64,000 bases of DNA from Pseudoalteromonas flavipulchra NCIMB 2033 = ATCC BAA-314 (lineage in GTDB: Bacteria > Pseudomonadota > Gammaproteobacteria > Enterobacterales > Alteromonadaceae): assembly GCA_000814665.1 (NCBI GenBank), contig JWIH01000021.1, positions 434,001-498,000 on the forward strand, written 5' to 3'. Every line of letters begins with the position of its first letter. Within the stretch, counting starts at the first letter, position 1. The notes under the pieces were generated by a model, which saw nothing but the letters and a program-made list of their open reading frames with translations, ran no database searches and was not told the DNA's origin. Made by a program: the position numbers and the translations under genes. Shown piece by piece: positions 1-6,863 of this stretch.

Positions 1-100
1 TGCAACAGCGCCTTACAGTGAGGGCACACCAAAGCTACAGCTTCGCTCAGCGTTACTCGAGTTGTTTGAGCTTAAATCAGGTACCAGTTAATATTAAATA

Positions 101-294
101 ACCTAAACTCGGGATAACAATTTGTTCTCTAGCAGCTGTTATTCCTTACTACTGCGTTAAATTTGCTTGCAATAGGCCAGCTATTGACGCACAAATTTGC
201 CTTGTATTAAGAAATAACTTCTGGCTAGAGTGATATTACGCTTTTTAACTTAGTGATTTTAGTGGATAACTAACTTCTTATCCCGAGTTCAGGC
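101..294. mobile_element. MITE-like element with terminal inverted repeats
   Basis: The 17-bp ends at 101-117 (ACCTAAACTCGGGATAA) and 278-294 (reverse complement GCCTGAACTCGGGATAA) match at 15 of 17 positions. Both outer flanks carry TAAATA (95-100 and 295-300), which looks like a 6-bp target duplication. The 194-bp body has no ORF of useful length. This fits a non-autonomous miniature transposable element; the mobilising family is unknown, and no second copy was noticed in the window. Confidence 0.6.
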
Positions 295-299
295 TAAAT

Positions 300-330
300 A
301 AAGCGGCTTCTAATAGTAGTAAGCCGCTTT
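300..330 (-). terminator. Rho-independent terminator of the Calx-beta/DUF4114 gene
   Basis: AAAGCGGCTT (300-309) pairs with AAGCCGCTTT (321-330) around an 11-nt loop. On the minus strand the stem is followed by a T-rich run. It lies just after the stop codon at 338 and abuts the right flank of the MITE-like element. Confidence 0.75.
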
Positions 331-337
331 GAGTCTG

Positions 338-1843
338 TTAATTACAACCTTTTTGAATGGTTTGTGTTGTCACACTGACCTCAAAGTCATTGTAATCGTT
401 ATCGTTTTGATCTTCCCAACGTTGGTTGGTACCTGAGACTTGGTACTTGGTTGATAGTGTATTGCTGTTACCATCGATAGCGAGCACATAGGTAAATGAT
501 TGTCCTTGAAGGATGTCATAGCTGCCGGCACTGCCGTATTCATCAAGCAATTTAATATATTGGCCGTTTACTTTGATACCCCAGTCATTATTGAATAATG
601 AGTCTTCTCTGACGAACGCGTAATTGATCCGCATATAGTTGTCAGGCACACATGCGGTTTCATTGTCGAGTATGTTTCCCGATAGGGTTTCATTGCCTGA
701 GGTATTGCTCACGCCTGTTACGCTCAAAGAGAGTTCCCGATCGCCAGTGTACTCAGTATCGTCTATTGTTGCTATTTGAATGGTAGCAGTTGTGCTGCCA
801 GCCGGTATTACCAATGAGGTAGGTGGTGCTACGTAGTCATCTGATTGCGTTGTCACATCATTGACCGCCACCGAAAAGCTGACGTCCTGCTCGAAGGCTT
901 TACTTAAGGTAATTTGATAGCTAAGGGTACTTCCCTCATAAACCGCGTTTTCAATACTCGTTAACGTAAAAGACGGTGGCGAAGGAGGGGTTGGTGTACC
1001 GCCGCAACCAGAAACGGTATAGCATGTACTGCTGCCATTTGGGTTATATGCAAGGTCATTTACTCTTATTGGTAATGTATTGATATAACAGGTGCTTCCT
1101 GTATCAGGGTTTAGTTTATAAATCGCGCTTTTGTTGGTGTGTCCGGCGTCATTAATGATAACGCGACTGATAATAAGCTCTCCATTGCTATTAAGGCTTG
1201 CCCCTGTAACGGAAGTTAAGTCGTGATCAGATAATTTAGTCACAGAGAAGTCGTTGGTATTAACTTGGTAAACGGCTGCACTGGTAACTAGGATTAAGCG
1301 GCCATTATAAAACTCAAGATCGCCGCGGTATTTTCCCGCCAGTGAGGGGAGATCCGAGAGCTTAGTCGCGTCGCCTGTGTTTTTATCTATGCTGTATATA
1401 GAATCGTAACTCGTTCCAATGAGCCTATCGTTTGTGCTGTCATATGCCAATCCCACCAAATAAGCCGTTCTACCGACTATGGTATGAGAGGTTCCATCAA
1501 AATATGCCAATTGAACATAGCGATGTTTTTTACCTTCAATGGGAATATCTGCATCAGCTGGTAAGTTTAGATGACTGGTATCAACTTTATAGTCGATTGG
1601 CCTTGGTGCGGATGCATAGTACCAACGTGCACTGCTAGTATCATAGGCGAGTGCTGCCGAACTAAAAGCAGCTAAACTATTGGCGCTGGCTTGTCCTGCA
1701 CCTTCATCTAGGCCAAACAAAATACCAATATCGCCGCGGCCAGCGTTAATACCAAAAACCTGACCTGGGCAACTATCTGCATAGGTGTATGTGGAAAGTA
1801 ATGTTGAGATTAAACCAAGTGTTGTGAGTGATGCTTTTAACAT
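338..1843 (-). CDS. Secreted Calx-beta and DUF4114 domain protein
   Basis: A 501-aa exported protein of unknown role. Residues 1-22 form a signal peptide ending in TYTYA. Residues about 25-280 show repeated short beta-strand units of the form 'AYDSTNDRLIG...YSIDKNTG', suggesting a beta-propeller-like fold. A proline-rich linker (PTPPSPP) leads to a Calx-beta-like domain (about 290-395, with the strand motif SLVIPAGSTTATIQI), and the C-terminus resembles DUF4114 (about 400-495, ending in an acidic NDNDYNDFEV stretch typical of Ca2+-binding loops). It is probably an extracellular or cell-surface protein. It stands alone, with its own terminator downstream. Domain calls are from pattern recognition. 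Confidence 0.7.
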   Translation of the reverse strand: MLKASLTTLGLISTLLSTYTYADSCPGQVFGINAGRGDIGILFGLDEGAGQASANSLAAFSSAALAYDTSSARWYYASAPRPIDYKVDTSHLNLPADADIPIEGKKHRYVQLAYFDGTSHTIVGRTAYLVGLAYDSTNDRLIGTSYDSIYSIDKNTGDATKLSDLPSLAGKYRGDLEFYNGRLILVTSAAVYQVNTNDFSVTKLSDHDLTSVTGASLNSNGELIISRVIINDAGHTNKSAIYKLNPDTGSTCYINTLPIRVNDLAYNPNGSSTCYTVSGCGGTPTPPSPPSFTLTSIENAVYEGSTLSYQITLSKAFEQDVSFSVAVNDVTTQSDDYVAPPTSLVIPAGSTTATIQIATIDDTEYTGDRELSLSVTGVSNTSGNETLSGNILDNETACVPDNYMRINYAFVREDSLFNNDWGIKVNGQYIKLLDEYGSAGSYDILQGQSFTYVLAIDGNSNTLSTKYQVSGTNQRWEDQNDNDYNDFEVSVTTQTIQKGCN

Positions 1844-2030
1844 AGCAGGAACCCTAAAAAGTTTACGTCCTGTAACTTAAAACAACACAAAGCAATGTCT
1901 TCGCAATTAAGTCCAACTCAATGCGATGACTTAATCCTTTAAGGCGGGCGCTTCCATTATTGACTTTGCAATCTAGCGCTATAATTGATCATAATTTACA
2001 CTTTTACAACAGTAAAATAATTAAAAAGTA

Positions 2031-2234
2031 TTAATTATTTGATTCTTGCCTATTTTTAAAGTTTGGTAATAATGACTCAACGATTTCTTTTGCTGAGATG
2101 GTATAGCGTACGCCAGAGAACATCACTGATGCGTTTTCATCGATCCCTGTAATGCCCGTTAACGTCCAGCCTTCACCTCTCTCTGGGCAGTAAACCTTTG
2201 TCGTTGGGGGGATAACGGTAAACTCTTGACTCAT
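2031..2234 (-). CDS. Small conserved-type hypothetical protein
   Basis: A 67-aa soluble protein with no recognised domain and no signal peptide or membrane segment. Two in-frame ATGs occur close together. The Shine-Dalgarno GGAG lies only 1 nt before the first (2240) but 7 nt before the second (2234), so I take the second (MSQEFTV) as the start. It is transcribed divergently from the acetyltransferase at 2349. Confidence 0.5.
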   Translation of the reverse strand: MSQEFTVIPPTTKVYCPERGEGWTLTGITGIDENASVMFSGVRYTISAKEIVESLLPNFKNRQESNN

Positions 2235-2348
2235 ATTCATTCTCCAAAAATGCTAAATTATAAAGCAATATAAGCGATCATAATATTGAAGGTGTATTTG
2301 CTGCAATAAGTGCTACCATTTCGGCAGATACTTAGACCTGAGCATTTT

Positions 2349-2828
2349 ATGGAATTTGAAACACCAAGGCTAGTCATCAGGCCCATAAGGCACAAAGATA
2401 ATCCGCAGTTATTAGCATTACTTAATTTACCGCAGGTAAAAGCGTATAACGATTACGGCGACAACCTCACTGAAGTAGACCTTAAATGCATGATCCAAAT
2501 GGATATTGAGCGTCAATATGAAGGCAGGGGTGGACGCTTTTGCCTCGTGTGCAAAAGCACTAAAGCGGTGATTGGGTGTATTGGTTTCTATCACGAAGAC
2601 GGTGATATTGAGGGCCTACATATTGGCTATGAATTACTACCTGATTATTGGGGTAAAGGCGTGATGTTTGAAGCTTTACGTTGTCTATTTGCAAACAAAA
2701 GCCAGATTGAGTTTAAACTCAATGTGATTTTGGCGCATGTATCGGCTGATAATCACCGTTCATTAAACCTACTCAAGCGTTTAGGGTTTTGCGCTGTTGG
2801 AAATAATCTGTATAAAATTGAGCTATAA
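2349..2828 (+). CDS. GNAT family N-acetyltransferase (RimJ/RimL type)
   Basis: 159 aa. The N-terminus METFETPRLVIRP-like pattern (seen here as MEFETPRLVIRP) and the later segments IGYELLPDYWGKGVMFEAL and HVSADNHRSLNLLKRLGF are hallmarks of the RimJ/RimL branch of GNAT acetyltransferases, covering the acetyl-CoA-binding loop and the 'N..S..ll.k.GF' helix. An in-frame GTG at 2310 would add 13 residues; the ATG at 2349 is preferred because the family starts at this motif. The substrate (a ribosomal protein, an antibiotic or another amine) cannot be told from sequence. Confidence 0.8.
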   Translation: MEFETPRLVIRPIRHKDNPQLLALLNLPQVKAYNDYGDNLTEVDLKCMIQMDIERQYEGRGGRFCLVCKSTKAVIGCIGFYHEDGDIEGLHIGYELLPDYWGKGVMFEALRCLFANKSQIEFKLNVILAHVSADNHRSLNLLKRLGFCAVGNNLYKIEL

Positions 2829-2832
2829 AAAA

Positions 2833-2854
2833 AGGGCAACTTAATCGTTGCCCT
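2833..2854 (-). terminator. Terminator of htpX
   Basis: AGGGCAAC (2833-2840) and GTTGCCCT (2847-2854) form an 8-bp stem with a 6-nt loop. On the minus strand it is followed by a run of T residues, so it terminates htpX. It may also stop the convergent acetyltransferase transcript. Confidence 0.8.
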
Positions 2855-2873
2855 AGTATGAATGTGAAAAGAA

Positions 2874-3734
2874 TTACGAAAGTGCTCTAATTCTCTCATC
2901 AAGTGGCGGGTGAGAAGCAAAGAAGTCTGCAATAGACTTACCTGAAGCAATACCAAAAGCCATCATTGAGCCTTCTAATTGCGATTCATGGTTGTGCTTC
3001 AAACGCTCTAATGCTGAACGCATTTTTTGCGCACCGACTAAATCCGCTGCACCTTTATCTGCTGCGAATTCTCGTTTACGACTAAAGTAAGCGACAACAA
3101 CAGACGCCAAAATACCAAAGAGGATCTGGAATATCATATCAAAGATAAAATATGTCCAGCTTCCACCTGATTCTTCTTCATCGCCATTCAAGAAGTTATC
3201 AACAATCCCCGCCAATACTTTAGCGAAGAATATAACAAAGGTATTTACAACACCTTGGATCAAGGTAAGCGTAACCATGTCGCCATTTGCAACGTGCGAC
3301 ACTTCGTGCGCAAGCACTGCCTCTGCTTGATCCTGATTCATATTGTGGAGTAGGCCAGTACTTACAGCAACTAAGCTGTTATTTTTACTCGGCCCGGTTG
3401 CAAACGCATTCATTTCAGGGCTGTCGTAAATCGCAACTTCTGGCATTGCAATTCCTGCTTTTTTAGCTTGCTCTGCGACAGTAGAAACTAACCAATGTTC
3501 AGTTTCGTTTCGTGGTTGCTCTATAACATGGGCCCCTGTAGATTTCTTTGCAATCCACTTAGACATGTAAAGAGAGATAAAAGAACCACCGAATCCAAAT
3601 ACGGCAGCAATAACCATAATGCCTGTATAGCTTCGGCTAGAAATACCAAACACAGACATTAAGACAGATAACACAATTCCTAACACAAGCATCACTGCTA
3701 AGTTAGTGATAAGGAATAAGATGACGCGTTTCAT
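2874..3734 (-). CDS. htpX: Membrane zinc metalloprotease HtpX
   Basis: 286 aa, close to the E. coli length of 293. Two N-terminal transmembrane segments (MKRVILFLITNLAVML...) are followed by the zinc-binding HEVSH (HExxH) motif, two more hydrophobic segments and the downstream Zn-ligand Glu region (FSRKREFAADKGAA). HtpX is an inner-membrane quality-control protease that degrades misfolded membrane proteins alongside FtsH. The start at 3734 is chosen because GAGG sits about 6 nt upstream and the protein then begins as in E. coli; an upstream in-frame start at 3752 lacks such support. Single-gene unit with its own terminator. Confidence 0.95.
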   Translation of the reverse strand: MKRVILFLITNLAVMLVLGIVLSVLMSVFGISSRSYTGIMVIAAVFGFGGSFISLYMSKWIAKKSTGAHVIEQPRNETEHWLVSTVAEQAKKAGIAMPEVAIYDSPEMNAFATGPSKNNSLVAVSTGLLHNMNQDQAEAVLAHEVSHVANGDMVTLTLIQGVVNTFVIFFAKVLAGIVDNFLNGDEEESGGSWTYFIFDMIFQILFGILASVVVAYFSRKREFAADKGAADLVGAQKMRSALERLKHNHESQLEGSMMAFGIASGKSIADFFASHPPLDERIRALS

Positions 3735-3881
3735 TTTGACCTCGTTAGACAAAAATAAGGAACTAAGTAACTTTTCCCAGGCACTTGCTTATTACACTAG
3801 TCCTAGATGCTTTATATGGTCAGAAGTTCAAAAGCACAAGTAAATTCGCATGAATATTCAAAAGAGAACACATCATACAAT

Positions 3882-4406
3882 TTATTGACTAACCAATTTC
3901 AGCTTCTGAGATAGGGAGTGCAGCATCTGGTCAACAGAGCTATGCTCATTGCTTAACCCTTCTAATAAGGTCATAAAGTAGCAATCCATCATAACGGTTG
4001 CTTTTAACTCATTGTATTCCTGCTCACTGAATAACAAGTGTTTGAACCAATTGAGTTGTCCCGTAAAGAATTCGCTATGCCAAATAATCCCACAAAGCAG
4101 CTCTTTACTGAAATCTCTATTGCTAAGATAAAAAGCAAATAAATACTTTGCATAGTGGCGTAACTTTAAGCTGGCACTATGCTGCTCATCTGTTGCTTTC
4201 GCTTCATTAATTAGTTCATCTATTTGGTTATGCATTGCGACTTTGAGCATGTCGAGCTTAGTAGGGAAGTGAGAGAAAACCGTTCCCGTTGCCACGTTTG
4301 CTGCTTGGGCAATTTGCCGAGTAGTGGTGTTTTCAAAACCATTGTCTTGAAAAAGTTGCCAACTAGCACTGAGAATTTTATTGTACGTAATTTCTCTTTT
4401 TTTCAT
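3882..4406 (-). CDS. TetR family transcriptional regulator
   Basis: 174 aa. The N-terminal helix-turn-helix (NKILSASWQLFQDNGFENTT then TRQIAQAANVATGTVFSHF) is typical of TetR repressors; the C-terminal ligand-binding half is divergent, as usual. It is divergent from a small membrane-protein gene (4536), and the intergenic region holds two copies of a TGAGCGCGCTCA-type palindrome, so it very likely represses both itself and that gene. The inducer is unknown. Confidence 0.9.
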   Translation of the reverse strand: MKKREITYNKILSASWQLFQDNGFENTTTRQIAQAANVATGTVFSHFPTKLDMLKVAMHNQIDELINEAKATDEQHSASLKLRHYAKYLFAFYLSNRDFSKELLCGIIWHSEFFTGQLNWFKHLLFSEQEYNELKATVMMDCYFMTLLEGLSNEHSSVDQMLHSLSQKLKLVSQ

Positions 4407-4474
4407 ATGGTTACCTTTTTATTTGCGAAGAGAGTGTAGCACAATTCCAGATTATTTAAGAGATCAAGTTTGCA

Positions 4475-4515
4475 AATAATGAGCGCGCTCATTATTATAA
4501 TTGAGCGTGCTCATT
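4475..4515. promoter_or_regulatory. Double palindromic operator between tetR-type gene and small membrane protein gene
   Basis: A perfect 22-bp palindrome (4475-4496, core AATGAGCGCGCTCATT) is followed by a near-copy with core TTGAGCGTGCTCAT (4501-4515). The centres are 22 bp apart, about two helical turns, so two dimers would sit on the same DNA face. The position between divergent genes supports the role of autoregulatory TetR operator. Confidence 0.75.
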
Positions 4516-4535
4516 AAATTTCAATAGGAGTTGTT

Positions 4536-4742
4536 ATGCAATATTTGAGCTTATTCATCGGATACATTCTGTTCATCCCTTTTATCTTTTTTTACAGCTA
4601 TATTCTTGGCCCAGCTTTAAAAATGGTGCTGATCCCAGGTGGTCTGGCGGTGTTATGCTTAATTATGGGTCCTAAAACGTTTTTCTCTCACTTTAAGCGT
4701 GCGAAAGCATTAAGTATTGAAGAATTGGTGGTGTCTAAATAA
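4536..4742 (+). CDS. Small two-segment membrane protein
   Basis: 68 aa with two hydrophobic stretches (about residues 4-27 and 30-46) and a short basic C-terminal tail. The start has a good AGGAG site 8 nt upstream. I recognise no family. It faces the TetR gene and lies directly behind the double operator, so it is probably the regulator's main target; a role in an envelope or solvent response would be a guess. Confidence 0.65.
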   Translation: MQYLSLFIGYILFIPFIFFYSYILGPALKMVLIPGGLAVLCLIMGPKTFFSHFKRAKALSIEELVVSK

Positions 4743-4782
4743 CTCAGGGTGCCATCGCGTGATAATTGCAATAAGTTGATTC

Positions 4783-4841
4783 TTCGCATTAAAGACGAAC
4801 TCAGGTATAATGCTCGCAGCTAAGGTGTGAAGGACCTTAGC
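4783..4841 (+). promoter_or_regulatory. purEK promoter and leader hairpin
   Basis: A -35 element TTCGCA (4783-4788), a 17-bp spacer and a perfect -10 TATAAT (4806-4811). The 5' leader then folds as GCTAAGGT (4819-4826) with ACCTTAGC (4834-4841) around a 7-nt loop, about 30 nt before the purE start. No PurR box of the E. coli consensus was seen. Confidence 0.6.
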
Positions 4842-4874
4842 CCTGTATCGTTCAAAATTAGTCGAGGAATTATT

Positions 4875-5357
4875 ATGACCGTTGGCATCATTATGGGCTC
4901 AAAATCAGACTGGCCTACAATGCAACATGCAGCTGAAATGTTAGATAAATTTGGTATTGATTATGAAACTAAAGTAGTTTCAGCTCACCGTACTCCACAG
5001 CTTTTAGCGGATTATGCTTCGACAGCAGCAGAACGTGGGATCAAAGTTATCATTGCCGGTGCTGGCGGTGCTGCACACCTACCGGGGATGGCGGCAGCAT
5101 TCACAAGTCTGCCTGTACTTGGCGTTCCAGTAAAATCAAAAACGCTAAATGGCGTGGACTCATTGCTATCAATTTGCCAAATGCCTAAAGGTGTTGCGGT
5201 AGGTACGTTAGCGATTGGCGACGCTGGTGCTGCAAACGCAGGTTTGCTCGCTGCTCAAATTTTAGGTTGTCAGCAGCCAGAAATTTTTGCAAAAGTAGAA
5301 GCGTTCAGAAAAGAACAAACAGAAACTGTACTAGCTAATCCAGATCCTGCGAAATAA
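4875..5357 (+). CDS. purE: N5-carboxyaminoimidazole ribonucleotide mutase PurE
   Basis: 160 aa, class I PurE. It converts N5-CAIR to CAIR in purine synthesis. Visible hallmarks are the GSKSD substrate loop, the SAHRTP segment with the catalytic His, GAGGAAHLPGM and the C-terminal octamer-forming part. The ATG at 4875 has GAGG 9 nt upstream; a GTG at 4827 lies inside the leader hairpin region and is rejected. It is immediately followed by purK after 1 nt, forming the standard two-gene operon. Confidence 0.97.
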   Translation: MTVGIIMGSKSDWPTMQHAAEMLDKFGIDYETKVVSAHRTPQLLADYASTAAERGIKVIIAGAGGAAHLPGMAAAFTSLPVLGVPVKSKTLNGVDSLLSICQMPKGVAVGTLAIGDAGAANAGLLAAQILGCQQPEIFAKVEAFRKEQTETVLANPDPAK

Positions 5358-5358
5358 C

Positions 5359-6507
5359 ATGAATATTCTTGTTTTAGGGGCGGGACAGTTAGCCCGTATG
5401 ATGAGCCTATCGTCAACTCATCTTGATATAAAAGTGTTGGCCTATGATGTTGGCAGCCAAACGGTAATAAACCCCGTTACCTTTGCAACAACACCAGAGT
5501 CATTACAGCAAGCCATTGACAATGCTGATGCCATCACTGCCGAATTTGAACATATTCCACATGATGTTTTAGCGCTTTGCGAACAAAGTGGTAAGTTCTA
5601 CCCTGGCGCAGAAGCAATAGCCACAGGTGGTGATCGCGCGAAAGAAAAAGCACTACTAGATAAAACATCTGTGCCTTGTGCTCCTTTCAAAATCATTACT
5701 GATAAAGCGCATTTCCTCACAGCGATTGATGAGTTAGGCATGCCTTTGGTCGTTAAAACCTGTCAGGCAGGCTATGATGGGAAAGGGCAATGGCGAGTAA
5801 AATCAGAATCTGAAATAGACAATACTTGGGCCGAAATGTCCGAGTTTTTGCAAGCAAGCACTGAAGCACAACCTCACTCTATCGTTGCTGAAAAAATGAT
5901 ACCGTTTGACCGTGAGGTGTCGATTATTGGTGTGCGTGCTAAAAATGGCGAATGTAAAATTTATCCTTTGACTGAAAACCAGCATACCAATGGTGTACTG
6001 ACCCTATCAATCGCTGGTAAAGAGAAAGCAAATATTCAAGCGCAAGCGGAAGACGCATTTGCGAAACTTGCGAATGCACTCGATTATGTTGGTGTACTTG
6101 CTATTGAGTTTTTCGATGTTGAAGGTCAATTATTGGTTAATGAAATAGCGCCAAGGGTACATAACTCAGGACATTGGTCTCAACAAGGGGCCCATGTAAG
6201 CCAGTTTGAAAACCATATTCGTGCCGTTGCCGGTTTGCCGATTGGTGATACAAGCCTGCTTCGCCCAACCGCGATGATTAATGTGTTAGGGCAAAGTCAC
6301 ATTCCATCGCAAGTTCTTGCTGTCTCAGGGACAACCAGTCACTGGTATGGCAAAGATGCGAAACCGGGCAGAAAAATGGGGCATATCAACGTGTCAGCTG
6401 ACTCACTGCATAAGTTAGGTGAAGCACTGGCAGAGCTTGCTGACATCTTGCCTGAAGCAGACTACCCTGGGGTTATGGAAACCGCTCAGCAATTAATTTT
6501 GAATTAG
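5359..6507 (+). CDS. purK: N5-carboxyaminoimidazole ribonucleotide synthase PurK
   Basis: 382 aa ATP-grasp enzyme that carboxylates AIR to N5-CAIR using ATP and bicarbonate, feeding PurE. The N-terminal nucleotide-type motif GAGQLARMM, the central KTCQAGYDGKGQW ATP-grasp segment and the NEIAPRVHNSGHW metal-binding segment are all present. Length is near normal for the family. It starts 1 nt after the purE stop, implying translational coupling. Confidence 0.97.
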   Translation: MNILVLGAGQLARMMSLSSTHLDIKVLAYDVGSQTVINPVTFATTPESLQQAIDNADAITAEFEHIPHDVLALCEQSGKFYPGAEAIATGGDRAKEKALLDKTSVPCAPFKIITDKAHFLTAIDELGMPLVVKTCQAGYDGKGQWRVKSESEIDNTWAEMSEFLQASTEAQPHSIVAEKMIPFDREVSIIGVRAKNGECKIYPLTENQHTNGVLTLSIAGKEKANIQAQAEDAFAKLANALDYVGVLAIEFFDVEGQLLVNEIAPRVHNSGHWSQQGAHVSQFENHIRAVAGLPIGDTSLLRPTAMINVLGQSHIPSQVLAVSGTTSHWYGKDAKPGRKMGHINVSADSLHKLGEALAELADILPEADYPGVMETAQQLILN

Positions 6508-6584
6508 TACTACTGTTTTTAGCAAAAAAGGTCCATTGTTAACTAAAAACCTAAGCTTATGATAACTATTGAGTTAACTCATTC

Positions 6585-6770
6585 TTTATAACAGAGCTCA
6601 GGGTAGATATAAAAAATTTATTTTTTTTACTGTTATTTTTGGAACTCTTTTCTGATAGTGCGGTCTACTATTGTGAGGCGCGGATAGGCCTCATTTCATA
6701 CTCGTTGTCCATCAACGACTATGTGAGCGCAGAGAGTATTTGGCCAGCATCCCTATGCTGGCCTTTTTTT
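6585..6770 (+). ncRNA. Candidate structured small RNA between purK and the S9 peptidase gene
   Basis: A plausible promoter (TTTATA 6585-6590, 17-bp spacer, TATAAA 6608-6613) is followed by three hairpins: ATAGT/ACTAT (6655-6671), GAGGC/GCCTC (6675-6692, with GGA in the loop) and CGTTG/CAACG (6703-6717). A strong terminator closes it: GGCCAGCAT (6742-6750) with ATGCTGGCC (6755-6763), then seven T. The stretch 6508-6863 has no convincing ORF. It could instead be a long purK 3' UTR. I do not recognise an RNA family. Confidence 0.4.
6742..6770 (+). terminator. Strong rho-independent terminator
   Basis: A perfect 9-bp GC-rich stem with a CCCT loop followed by TTTTTTT. It ends the purK transcript or the candidate sRNA, and insulates the S9 peptidase gene. 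Confidence 0.85.
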
Positions 6771-6863
6771 GTCCCACCCATCGTGCTTTTAATCTTAAAT
6801 CTGTCGATATTCCGCTGGCTTTCTGCTTAAATTAGGCAAATTTAACTATTATAAGAAAGTCAC

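Noticed and set aside
6585..6770. Candidate sRNA as 6S RNA, GcvB, Spot 42 or RyhB
   Set aside because: The sequence and hairpin arrangement do not follow any of these from memory, so no family name was given.
6639..6830. 63-aa plus-strand ORF between purK and the peptidase gene
   Set aside because: It crosses the strong terminator at 6742-6770 and three hairpins; better explained as RNA structure.
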